DNA of 64,000 bases. It comes from Flavimaricola marinus. Lineage in GTDB: Bacteria; Pseudomonadota; Alphaproteobacteria; Rhodobacterales; Rhodobacteraceae. How positions within the stretch are numbered: the stretch's first letter is position 1; each line of letters opens with the position of its first letter. Where the stretch lies: NCBI RefSeq assembly GCF_900184895.1, contig NZ_FXZK01000001.1:992001-1056000 (forward strand), read 5' to 3'. Shown here one piece after another: positions 36,101-42,918 of the stretch. The translations under genes and the position numbers were made by a program. The notes below the pieces were generated by a model that worked only from the letters and a program-made list of their open reading frames with translations, ran no database searches and had not been told where the DNA came from.

Positions 36101-36533
36101 CGGGATTGGAGCAGATGTTGAAATAGAAATAGCTGCCCATGCCACAGCCCGCATAGACGGCAATCGGTCCGTCAAAGGTCTCGGGAACATGGCCGGCGTT
36201 TTCCAGAGCCTCCCACGACGTCTCCAGAAACTGGCGATGCTGGGGATCCATGATCGCCGCCTCTTTGGGGGAAAACCCGAAGAACTCGGCGTCGAACTGC
36301 TCGAAATCGGTCAAGGTCGCGGCAAAGGGAACGTAATCCGGGCGGCTGGCCAGATGTGCAGGCTCACCGGCTGCGGTCAGCTCCTCCGGGGTCAGGCGCC
36401 GAATGGACGAAACGCCGTCACGCAGATTACGCCAATAGGCGTCAACCGATGGCGCCCCCGGCAAATGCGCCGCCATGCCCACGATGGCGATATCGCCCTC
36501 GTCGACTGGCTGAATCTGGCTCTCATCGGTCAT
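30126..36533 (-). CDS. Type I polyketide synthase, KS-AT-KR-DH-ACP-TE
   Basis: A 2135-aa single-module PKS. KS: DIAIVGMAAHLPGA start, Cys186 in TACSTSL, His322 in CHGTGT, His362 in NIGH. AT: Ser635 in GHSMGE, His734 in an IAAHS motif. Then come a KR structural half (about 900-1150) and an active KR with GGFGGIG near 1170, Ser1316, Tyr1329 and Asn1333. A DH with His1414 in HRTKAGDALLP and Asp1581 in HPALMDL comes after the KR, unlike the textbook DH-KR order. The ACP serine is Ser1790 (DLGGHSL). The type I thioesterase has Ser1937 in GGFSGGG, Asp1964 and His2096. All active sites look intact. ATG 36533 has AGGTGG just upstream. It is the first gene of the coupled operon. Confidence 0.93.
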   Translation of the reverse strand: MTDESQIQPVDEGDIAIVGMAAHLPGAPSVDAYWRNLRDGVSSIRRLTPEELTAAGEPAHLASRPDYVPFAATLTDFEQFDAEFFGFSPKEAAIMDPQHRQFLETSWEALENAGHVPETFDGPIAVYAGCGMGSYFYFNICSNPDLVDQTGMFLLRHTGNDKDFLSTRLSHILDLKGPSINVQTACSTSLVATHMAAQSLLNGECNMALAGGVTIELPHARGYVFKEGEILSPDGACHAFDHRAEGTVFGSGVGVVVLRRMADAVADSDHIWAVIKGSAINNDGAAKAGYLAPSVDGQAAAIAEAQAVAGVNADTIDYVECHGTGTYLGDPIEVAALTDAFRRTTDKADFCRIGSVKTNIGHLDTAAGVASLIKTSLALHHREMPPSLGYEKPNPAIAFDGSPFAVNDRLMPWVRADHPRRAGVNSLGVGGTNAHVVLEEAPDRGASDESDWPFQLITLSGRSKHALQEQAVNLAAHLRAHPDQPLADAAWTLQAGRRAFERRTVVVAETPAEAADLLDENDPRRVFTHTVVADDPEVVFMFPGGGAQYAGMARDLYDTEPVFRDWMDRGLEILQPKLDYDIRALWLPEAADLEQADARLQQPSVQLPLIMITEYALAQLWMSWGVTPAALIGHSMGENTAACLAGVFSFEDCIGLVHLRGSLFDTVPKGGMLSVALSAEALRPHLGEELDLAGINAPGLSVATGPQAALDRLETSLKAQEIDCQRIPIDIAAHSRMLDPILEPFGAYLRSISLSPPQIPFVSNRTGDFITDAEATDPDYWVGHLRNTVNFEGGLTKLSEVAARIYIEVGPGKALSSLAGQHGALTPNQVISTLRHPKDPVADDAYFMAMLGRVWAMGGRFDWDQIWGEATRHRLPLPTYPFQRSPYFIEARAPEAKSAETWLTRTDALEDWGYRPVWTPAYAPCSVDVTGDLSDAPAETWLIFDDSAGVAASAVARLREAGQRVLTVKAGDAFARLSDDAYLIAPERGRESYDLLIRDLVARDLAPTRIGHFWLVTADEWHRPGSSFFHRTQEQGFWSLLFLAQALAGEGVDEHVHLTVLTSDAMQTRDEPLRYPDKATVMGPARVIPREFPGVTCAVLDLALPVQKRGKVELADALRQTVLEELLADPANSVAALRGDRRMLRDFRSVPLSSEQPLTLTKGGAVLLTGGFGGIGLTIAEELIRRFDAKIALLARSPLPPRAEWDGLKRRLAPTDRVARRIAAIERLEAAGGTVIALAADVSNVEDMRTAKAEAEAALGPICAVIHAAGVIDDAPILSKLPMSVEDVFTPKIHGTQVLDALFPDGSLEWMALFSSSSTVTAPAGQVDYVAANEYLNAFAKARSGGKTRVVAINWGIWSDVGMAADAMDARTGGAPPPVLPADVPMLDQATFDAEGNRLFTAEYTTDDWFVGEHRTKAGDALLPGTGYLELTAQALAAQGEDGPFEIRNLYFLRPLKVDDQGATALRLSLPRTDVGYDLAVEAGLAGLGLERTAEATLSLLPIAAPPPLDVAAIAARCAAPVVADAGDTLVLPQEAHLDFGPRWRVLTETAFGDGEGLAKLHLSDAARADHGYVLHPALMDLATGWAMDLIAGYAPDHLWVPVSYQSVKVYGALPDEIVSWVRNGADNRADGQSATFDVTLAAPDGTVCVEITGFTIRKMEGALSFAAPAPAVAGADVPRPLSPAEERLRHNLTQGIRAEEGAEAFLRAMALGRSQVVVSSLDLAGLTAQAGEADRAEGASQSFDRPELDSDYAPPANDIEHRLAGFWQDLLGVGQVGVEDSFFDLGGHSLIAVRLFAMIKKAYGVDFPISVLFEAPTIRTCAALLAERGIPTEEGAEPAAAPATTERRFTHLVPMHSGEGGPKTPFFLVAGMFGNVLNLRHLAHLLGTDRPFYGLQARGLYGDAAPHTDLVEAARDMIAEIRQVQPHGPYMLGGFSGGGITAYEIAQQLTAAGEQVASLVMLDTPLPQRRPLSRRDRAVMQWQELTAGGVTYPLRWAWNRASWEISKRRKRDVEPVDEAPQFHDAAIEAAFYEAIARYETKPWDGPLALFRPPLVGKWQVAPGRWVSSERAYVLPDNDWTGHAPNIEVFEVPGDHDSMVLEPNVRVLAARIKRVIDAAERSAQVDHWASDRAAE

Positions 36534-36611
36534 GCCACCTACCCGAACACCCCATCTCAACGCCGAATACATGCCCAAAAAATGAGGTCTTTTTGAGGCG
36601 AATCGAGAGGT

Positions 36612-37982
36612 CTAAACTGAAATCATTGCCGTCAATGCCGCTATACTAGGCCAATTCACCCAAATAGCCACGCCCCCGACGACGACGGCAAGCGCCGCAT
36701 AACTGGCGTCGTGGAGGGGATCCCAAGCCCCCTCGCGGCGGGCCAGCCAAACGACGACCGGGTAGGCGAGAACCAACGCCGCCCCCTGTCCGATGATCGC
36801 GCCGGGCAGTCCCCAAAGCATCAGACCGGCGATCATCCCCCCGACGATCAGCAAGGCGCGCGCGGCCGCGAGCACGAAGTAACGGCGGCTCGCGCCCGAG
36901 GCGAGGGCCGCTTGATCATATGTCAGGACGATGATCGCAGGCATCTGCATCACGGCCATCAGCACAACGACGCCGCCCGCCGCCTGATATCGAGGATCGT
37001 AAAGCACGCCGACAAGCCAGACCCCGACAAAGGCCAAGGCCATGCCAAACAGCATCAGCGCGGCCGTGGCGGCAAAACGCATCTTGCGAAGGTGACGGAA
37101 ATTCTCGGGCGAGGCACTCGGCGGGCTCTCCCGATAAATCGGGATCAGGACGCGGCGCGTCACCATCCCGCCCAGCATCAGGGGAAACGCCGCGAGGAAA
37201 TATCCGATGTTATAGATGCCGAAGCTATAGGTGCTCAGATAGCCGCCGATGATCACCTTGTCGGCCTGCCCGATGGCAAAACCACAAACCGTGCTCAGGA
37301 AGATCCACTTGCCGAAATGGATCAACTCGGACGCGGCCTCCTTTTCCCAGCGAAGGCGGTTGGTCTTGCCCGGCAAATAGACATTGAGCAGGACAAGCTG
37401 ACCCAATGCCGACACAATCCCGCCAAGGACCAGGGCCCAGACCGACTGGTAGATCCACGCCAGAACGACGGCGACAAACAGGCTGATCAATTGGGTGGCC
37501 AGATCGATCAGCGTGATCCGACCGGCGCGCATATGGCGGTTCTGGGTCTCCAGCCGGGTCGGATAGAACCCATAGATAATCAGGGTCAGCGCCGTGGCAG
37601 GAAGCAGATAGATCAGGTCCGGCTCACCGAAATACAGCGACATCGGCCAGGTCAGGATACAGGCCACGATGAACAGCGCGAACCCTCGAATGATCTGGAT
37701 CGTCCAAGCCGTATCGAGGAAATCATCCTCGTCACCCCGCTTGGATTGCATGATGGCCGGCCCGACGCCGACGTCCGAAAACATCACCAGCCCCATCATG
37801 AACACCGACACCATGGCCATCAGGCCGAAGGCTTCGGGGAACAGCAGGCGGGTCAGGATCAGGTTCGACGCAAGACGGATCACCTGTGCCATCACGAACC
37901 CGCCCGACGTGAAGGCCGAAGAGCGCAGCACACGCTGCGTCAAGCTGCCCCCGGTCATGAAGCTCCGGACAAAGCTGGTCAT
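36612..37982 (-). CDS. Polysaccharide flippase (Wzx/MOP family)
   Basis: A 456-aa membrane protein of 12-14 helices of the oligosaccharidyl-lipid flippase type. The N-terminus GGFVMAQVIRLASNLILTRLLFPEAFGL is the usual helix-1 signature, followed by FMMGLVMFSDVGVGPAIMQS. It should move undecaprenyl-linked repeat units across the inner membrane for the Wzy-dependent pathway. Its ATG overlaps the GT2 stop upstream by 4 nt, and the PKS gene begins 78 bp after its stop, so the PKS operon may be an extension of this transcript. Confidence 0.9.
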   Translation of the reverse strand: MTSFVRSFMTGGSLTQRVLRSSAFTSGGFVMAQVIRLASNLILTRLLFPEAFGLMAMVSVFMMGLVMFSDVGVGPAIMQSKRGDEDDFLDTAWTIQIIRGFALFIVACILTWPMSLYFGEPDLIYLLPATALTLIIYGFYPTRLETQNRHMRAGRITLIDLATQLISLFVAVVLAWIYQSVWALVLGGIVSALGQLVLLNVYLPGKTNRLRWEKEAASELIHFGKWIFLSTVCGFAIGQADKVIIGGYLSTYSFGIYNIGYFLAAFPLMLGGMVTRRVLIPIYRESPPSASPENFRHLRKMRFAATAALMLFGMALAFVGVWLVGVLYDPRYQAAGGVVVLMAVMQMPAIIVLTYDQAALASGASRRYFVLAAARALLIVGGMIAGLMLWGLPGAIIGQGAALVLAYPVVVWLARREGAWDPLHDASYAALAVVVGGVAIWVNWPSIAALTAMISV

Positions 37983-38806
37983 CGGCTTCGGCTCCAGTCG
38001 GCGCCCTGTCTGGCCATACGGACCCGTATTGCGACGGAGACATAGACCGCGAAACCCACTGGATCGCGCAACGCAAGGCGGATCGCCCCCGCCATCCCCA
38101 TCCGGCCCTTGTCTTCGTGTGCTTGCAAATCAGGATACAGCCGGCTGATCTCGGCCACCCCGGCATCCTGCCTCCGGCGGACGGTCACAAGGCGGGCAAA
38201 GCCGTCGGCAATGGGCCAATCGTATCCGGCGCTGACCTGATGGCGCTCCTCCGGAGCGAACTGAAGACGCACGAAGATATCGTCCGAAATCACGTGTGGG
38301 AATTCCTCCCATCGCGCGCGACCGGCGGAATTGACCGCAAAGAAACCGCAACCCGGAACGCTGTTCTTCATGAAAGGGACCTGCGCCCATAGCCGGGCAT
38401 AGGCCCGGCTGGCAAAGCCCGGCCCTCCCACGATCCTGACCTGGCCGCTCGCATAGGCCGGGCTGTCCGAGGCCAGGGCCTGCGCCACTTCGGCCAGCAA
38501 CCCCTGCGACACCGTCACATCGGCATCCAGATAGGCACGCATCCCGCCCGGAGTGGCGATCAGATCGCCGGCGTTCAGCGCCTCGAGTTTGCCGCCCTCG
38601 GCCCTGTCGATCACTTCGAACCGCCAACCGCGCGTTTCGATCGCAGAGCGGGCCGCCTCGGCAACGGCAAAGGTATCGTCGACACAGCCATTGGCCACGA
38701 CGATCACTTCCACCGGCAGTCCGGGTTCCTCCGACGCTGCAAGCGCCGCGAGACAGCCGCCAATCAGGGCCTCTTCGTTGCTGGCCGGGATGATGACGCT
38801 CAGCAT
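37979..38806 (-). CDS. Glycosyltransferase family 2
   Basis: A 275-aa GT-A protein starting MLSVIIPASNEEALIGGCLA. It has VEVIVVANGCVDDTF, the donor-site motif YLDADVTVS at about residue 93, and an acceptor-side region EFPHVISDDIFVRLQFAPEE. A hydrophobic, basic C-terminus may hold it at the membrane. It has the usual length for small exopolysaccharide transferases. The reading frame is open far upstream but that part runs antisense to another glycosyltransferase gene and is rejected; an in-frame GTG at 38815 is a possible alternative start. It overlaps the flippase start by 4 nt. Confidence 0.87.
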   Translation of the reverse strand: MLSVIIPASNEEALIGGCLAALAASEEPGLPVEVIVVANGCVDDTFAVAEAARSAIETRGWRFEVIDRAEGGKLEALNAGDLIATPGGMRAYLDADVTVSQGLLAEVAQALASDSPAYASGQVRIVGGPGFASRAYARLWAQVPFMKNSVPGCGFFAVNSAGRARWEEFPHVISDDIFVRLQFAPEERHQVSAGYDWPIADGFARLVTVRRRQDAGVAEISRLYPDLQAHEDKGRMGMAGAIRLALRDPVGFAVYVSVAIRVRMARQGADWSRSR

Positions 38807-38926
38807 CTCTGCCACAGTCGCTTGCCGGTCCTGATCGCGGCGGCCCGGTTTCGCTTTGACGGACCCGAACATTCCGCGCACCTTGGCGGCACCGGCCCGC
38901 AACGGGTGAAACGAGGAATTCGCAAC

Positions 38927-40147
38927 TTGGCTGACAAGACGACACCGGAGACGATCAAACTCGGCTACCTCGTGCCGCAATTCCCCGGACAAACCCACAT
39001 GTTTTTCTGGCGGGAGGTAAAGGAACTGGAACAGAGGGGCGCCACAGTCACGCTCTTCAGCACCCGACCGCCGCCCAAGGGGCTGATTTCGCATGACTGG
39101 TCGCAGGCCGCGATCGAGCGGACCGAATATCTCGGCCAGATAGCGCCGCTGGACGCGCTCGCCGCTCTGACCCGGCTGCCCTATGGCCGGATCCGGCACC
39201 ATGCCCGGCAGGAACCGCGCGCGTTTCTGCGCGATCTGGCGCTCGCGGCGCCCGCGGCCCGGCGTTTGACCCGGTCCTGCAAGGCGCAAGGGATCGGACA
39301 TGTCCATGTCCACTCCTGTGGCAGGGCCGCGCTGATTGCCGCCCTCGCCCGGCACATGGGCGGGCCAAGCTACTCCCTCACCCTGCACGGGCCACTGCAC
39401 GACTACGGCCCCGGTCAGCGGTTCAAGTGGGAGGGAGCCGCCTTCGCCACCATCATCACCGACAAACTCATCGCCGAGATGCAGGCCGAGATGCCGGAGA
39501 GCCTGCCGGACCGGATCTTCCTGCAACCGATGGGGGTCGACGTTGACCGATTGCAGCGCGACACGCCCTACGTGGCCGCCCAGCCCGGAGAGCCGATCCG
39601 GCTGTTCTCCTGCGGCAGGCTGAACATCGTCAAGGGGCACCAGGATTTGATGGAGGCCGTGCGGCTGCTGCTCGACGCAGGCACCGCCGTCACGCTCGAC
39701 ATCGCCGGCGAGGACGACGCGGGCGGCAGCGGGTTCCGACAGGTGCTTGAACAGCGGATCCGCGACCTGGGGCTCACCGATCACGTCCGGCTGCTTGGCG
39801 CCATCGACGAGGCGGCGGTGCGCGATCAAATCCTGAATGCTCACGCCTTTGTCCTTGCCAGCTACGCCGAACCGCTCGGCGTCGCGCTGATGGAGGCGAT
39901 GTCCTGCGAGACCCCCACCATCGGCACCAACGCCGGCGGGGTGGCCGAATTGATCACCGACGGGCAGGACGGCCTTCTTGTGCCGCCGCAGGATCCACCG
40001 GCGCTTGCCGCGGCGATTGGACGACTGGCCGGCGATCCCGGCCTCTGCACCCGGCTTGGAGCGGCCGGGCGCGCGCGGATCGTCGGCGGCTTTACTGCCG
40101 GACGAGGGGCTCAAACTCTGATTGATGCGATCACCGCTCATAACTGA
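38927..40147 (+). CDS. Glycosyltransferase family 4 (group 1)
   Basis: A GT-B enzyme of about 406 aa, transcribed against its neighbours. The conserved part begins IKLGYLVPQFPGQTHMFFWR. Later come LFSCGRLNIVKGHQDLMEAV, DHVRLLGAIDEAAVRDQ and YAEPLGVALMEAMSCETPTI with the donor-binding E-x7-E pattern. The start is uncertain: no ATG fits well, and I chose a TTG at 38927 because GAGGAA precedes it. GTG 38906 or ATG 38822 (16 bp from the divergent gene) are alternatives. Its last 10 nt overlap the convergent secreted-enzyme gene. Its role is addition of one sugar to the repeat unit. Confidence 0.85.
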   Translation: MADKTTPETIKLGYLVPQFPGQTHMFFWREVKELEQRGATVTLFSTRPPPKGLISHDWSQAAIERTEYLGQIAPLDALAALTRLPYGRIRHHARQEPRAFLRDLALAAPAARRLTRSCKAQGIGHVHVHSCGRAALIAALARHMGGPSYSLTLHGPLHDYGPGQRFKWEGAAFATIITDKLIAEMQAEMPESLPDRIFLQPMGVDVDRLQRDTPYVAAQPGEPIRLFSCGRLNIVKGHQDLMEAVRLLLDAGTAVTLDIAGEDDAGGSGFRQVLEQRIRDLGLTDHVRLLGAIDEAAVRDQILNAHAFVLASYAEPLGVALMEAMSCETPTIGTNAGGVAELITDGQDGLLVPPQDPPALAAAIGRLAGDPGLCTRLGAAGRARIVGGFTAGRGAQTLIDAITAHN

Positions 40148-42918
40148 GGCTCCGGAAGGTCGAGGGACAGGACGGTTGCAGGATCGGTCTCAAATTGCAG
40201 CTCTTCCACGGCGACCAGCCGAACATTGCCAAGCGGACCAAAGAGAACCAGCGCCGCCCCGTCCCACGCCAGTGAATAATCGGCATCCGCGCCGGGCAGC
40301 ACGGCCCTGTCAACGCCTTCGCCGCCGTGAATACGGTCCGCCCCGCCGCGAGCAAGAAGCAGATCATCGCCAGGGCCACCGATCAGAATGTCGCTCTGCG
40401 GGGTGCCCTCGATCTGGTCAGCAGCCTCCGAGCCTTGGCGCAAGACGCCATGCAGGAACGCCGTCGGATCGCGATTTGCCTCAAGCGGCAACGAATTGAA
40501 CGCCATCAACGTCTGCCATCGCGGGTTCATGTCGTCGAGATGGCGCAACGCCCCCCACGATCCCCAACGTGACGGCGCCGCCACATCGACAAAGGCGTTG
40601 AAGGCTTGTCCGCCCAGACTGCGCCACGCGGTCAGCAGGTCGGCGTAGATGGCGGCGATCTCGGGGCTATAGTTGAAAGCCGTATAGAACGCGGTGAGGT
40701 CAGGATCATCGACATGCGCGCCATGGCCCGTCACATGGGTGCCGCCCTCATACATGAGCAGTTCCAGCCCGTATCTTTCGGCCACCTCCGCATGATAGGG
40801 CCAAACCTCGTCGATCAACTGGCCCAGCGACCCGTCATAGAGCGCCTTAACGGTATTCTCGATCGCAGTGCCATTGGCCAGCCACGCCCGCAATCGGCCG
40901 GCGTTGGCCTCCTCGCCCATCTCAAACCCGAAATAGCCGGTCACCGCATAGGCATCGAAGGACTCCACCGGAGCGGGCAGACCCTCGGCCTGCGCGAGAG
41001 GGGCGGTCAGGAGCGCCTCCTCCAGCCCCGGCCATCCGGTGTGGGTGGAGACGACGCGGACCAATCGGTCCCGATCAGCGCCATATTCCTGCGCCCAAAT
41101 CTGGGCGACCTCGGCGGCGCGCAGCCCGGCAAACTGCATCCAGCCATCCTGCTCTGCCGCATTGCCCCAACGGGCCTCGGCCTGCTCGCGGGCCCAGACA
41201 CCCTGCGGAAAGATGAAGTTCCAGACCTCGTTCGACCACTCGGCATAGACATGCAGGCGCGGGTCCAGATGCGTATGCACATAGCCGGCAAAGGCCCGCA
41301 CATAGGCGTCATCGGCCCTGTGCGGCAGGGTAAACCACGGATCGGCTCCGATCTGATTGGCAAGTTCGACCATCACTTCAACCGGCGCCCCGCGCCAGTG
41401 ATAGGAGAAATCCCCCGGTTTCGGGCGGCCAGCCCAGGTCTCTTGGGTTGATCCATTGGTGAACATCCAGTCCATGAAGCGGACCATCCGGGCATCGCGA
41501 ATGCGGGCGATCCAATCAGGATTGAACGTGGCGCCCACCTCATAGAGCGGGAGATGATCCTCCCGGATCACGACGATGTCGCGGATTGGGTCGCCGGGGT
41601 CCGTGGCGTTGATCCGCATCGACACAAGCCCGTCACCGGGAACATAGCTGAATGCCAGCTCATGCGATCCGATCCGCTCGATATCGCGGGCAATGCCGCC
41701 GACCTCGAAATCCCCCTCGCCGCGCCAACGGACGATGTATCGGCCGGCAATCGAGGTGAATTCCGCAGGCTGATCGGTCAGCACAAAGGCCTCCAACGCC
41801 TCGACACCATCCGGCAAGGCCAAGGGCCAGCCGTCGGGGCCGAGATAGCCGCCCGCCTCCAGCCGCGCGATATCCCACGCGCCCCACTGACCCGGCTCAT
41901 GGCCGACCCACGGACGGGCGCTCTTCATCTGGTCGATGAAGGGCACTTGGGTCGACCAATCCGCGATCCCGCTCAGCCCCAGCGCCAGCGACGGATCGGC
42001 AAGACCAGTTTCGGGGACGATCAACTGCGCCTCGTCGGGGATCACCGCCCCGCCAAGCGCCGCCCAGATATCTGCCACGATCTGCGGATAACGCTCGCGG
42101 ATCAGCGGCGACAGGGTGTCCGGCAGCGGCATGTCCAGCGGAGCAGGCTCGGCAAATAGCGCCGAATAGGTCACCAACCCGGCCAGAAAATACGTGTTGG
42201 CGGTGCCGTGCGGCGCGTCGTCGGAATAGACCTCCTCAGGGTCCAGATCGGCCAGAACGCCGGTCAGGATCTCGGCCAGAACCGAGGCGACCGGGATCAG
42301 GGTGACCGACAGATCCGGGCGCGCGGCCTGCAAATCGGCCACATAGCCCTCGTACCACACGTGATATTCGCCCGCATTATGCGCCTGATACCGGCGGTAG
42401 CCGCGATTGCTGGGGGGATAGCGGGTGATCGACCCCATGAAGGCCCAGCCCTCATAGATGTAGAATCGGGCGCCATCGGCTTGGTTCTCGGTCCAATCCA
42501 GCAGGCGCAGGGTGGCCGCCAAGGGGGTATCGTCGTTCGGATTGTCACCGTTATACGGCGCGTCCGGAGGATCCCCTTGAATGAAATTCGCCGGATTGAT
42601 GATGATCGTGTCAAAGCCGACCCGGCGAAACCCGACGCGGTCGCTCAGACCGGTGCGCTCGACCTCGGCAAAGGACCAGTTCGGCTCCGGCGGGAGATCG
42701 CGGGCGAAGTTGCGCAGAAATCCCCAGCGGCCATCCAGTTGCAGGCCGTGGCCACCCGCGCGGGCCATCAGGGCCAGCCAATGGGGCATCGCGGTTTCAT
42801 CGCTCTCGGTCAGGTGATGGATCAGGCTGTTGCCAAACACAAAGACACGCAGGTCTTTTTGGGCCGAGGCCATCCCCGGCAGCATCAACAGCACCACCAA
42901 GCACGCCCTAAACCACAT
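40138..42918 (-). CDS. Secreted SGNH-like / GH-A-like / RTX-like three-part protein
   Basis: A 926-aa exported protein with signal peptide MWFRACLVVLLMLPGMASAQ. Residues 24-260 resemble an SGNH hydrolase (GNS at 29-31; Asp234-x2-His237). Residues 440-800 look like a clan GH-A glycosidase barrel: Asn563-Glu564 in YAEWSNEVWN fits the acid/base and Glu724 in LMYEGGTH fits the nucleophile. Residues 836-872 carry glycine/aspartate-rich calcium-binding turns (GGPGDDLLLARGGADRIHGG), as in RTX proteins. This suggests a calcium-dependent enzyme that de-esterifies and cuts or trims the locus polysaccharide outside the cell. The domain calls are by motif only. Its ends overlap both neighbours by about 10 nt. 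Confidence 0.8.
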   Translation of the reverse strand: MWFRACLVVLLMLPGMASAQKDLRVFVFGNSLIHHLTESDETAMPHWLALMARAGGHGLQLDGRWGFLRNFARDLPPEPNWSFAEVERTGLSDRVGFRRVGFDTIIINPANFIQGDPPDAPYNGDNPNDDTPLAATLRLLDWTENQADGARFYIYEGWAFMGSITRYPPSNRGYRRYQAHNAGEYHVWYEGYVADLQAARPDLSVTLIPVASVLAEILTGVLADLDPEEVYSDDAPHGTANTYFLAGLVTYSALFAEPAPLDMPLPDTLSPLIRERYPQIVADIWAALGGAVIPDEAQLIVPETGLADPSLALGLSGIADWSTQVPFIDQMKSARPWVGHEPGQWGAWDIARLEAGGYLGPDGWPLALPDGVEALEAFVLTDQPAEFTSIAGRYIVRWRGEGDFEVGGIARDIERIGSHELAFSYVPGDGLVSMRINATDPGDPIRDIVVIREDHLPLYEVGATFNPDWIARIRDARMVRFMDWMFTNGSTQETWAGRPKPGDFSYHWRGAPVEVMVELANQIGADPWFTLPHRADDAYVRAFAGYVHTHLDPRLHVYAEWSNEVWNFIFPQGVWAREQAEARWGNAAEQDGWMQFAGLRAAEVAQIWAQEYGADRDRLVRVVSTHTGWPGLEEALLTAPLAQAEGLPAPVESFDAYAVTGYFGFEMGEEANAGRLRAWLANGTAIENTVKALYDGSLGQLIDEVWPYHAEVAERYGLELLMYEGGTHVTGHGAHVDDPDLTAFYTAFNYSPEIAAIYADLLTAWRSLGGQAFNAFVDVAAPSRWGSWGALRHLDDMNPRWQTLMAFNSLPLEANRDPTAFLHGVLRQGSEAADQIEGTPQSDILIGGPGDDLLLARGGADRIHGGEGVDRAVLPGADADYSLAWDGAALVLFGPLGNVRLVAVEELQFETDPATVLSLDLPEPQL

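Noticed and set aside
38807-40141. N-terminal extension of the GT2 gene (720 codons in total)
   Set aside because: The extension runs antisense to a complete GT4 gene; the GT2 fold begins exactly at MLSVIIPASNEE.
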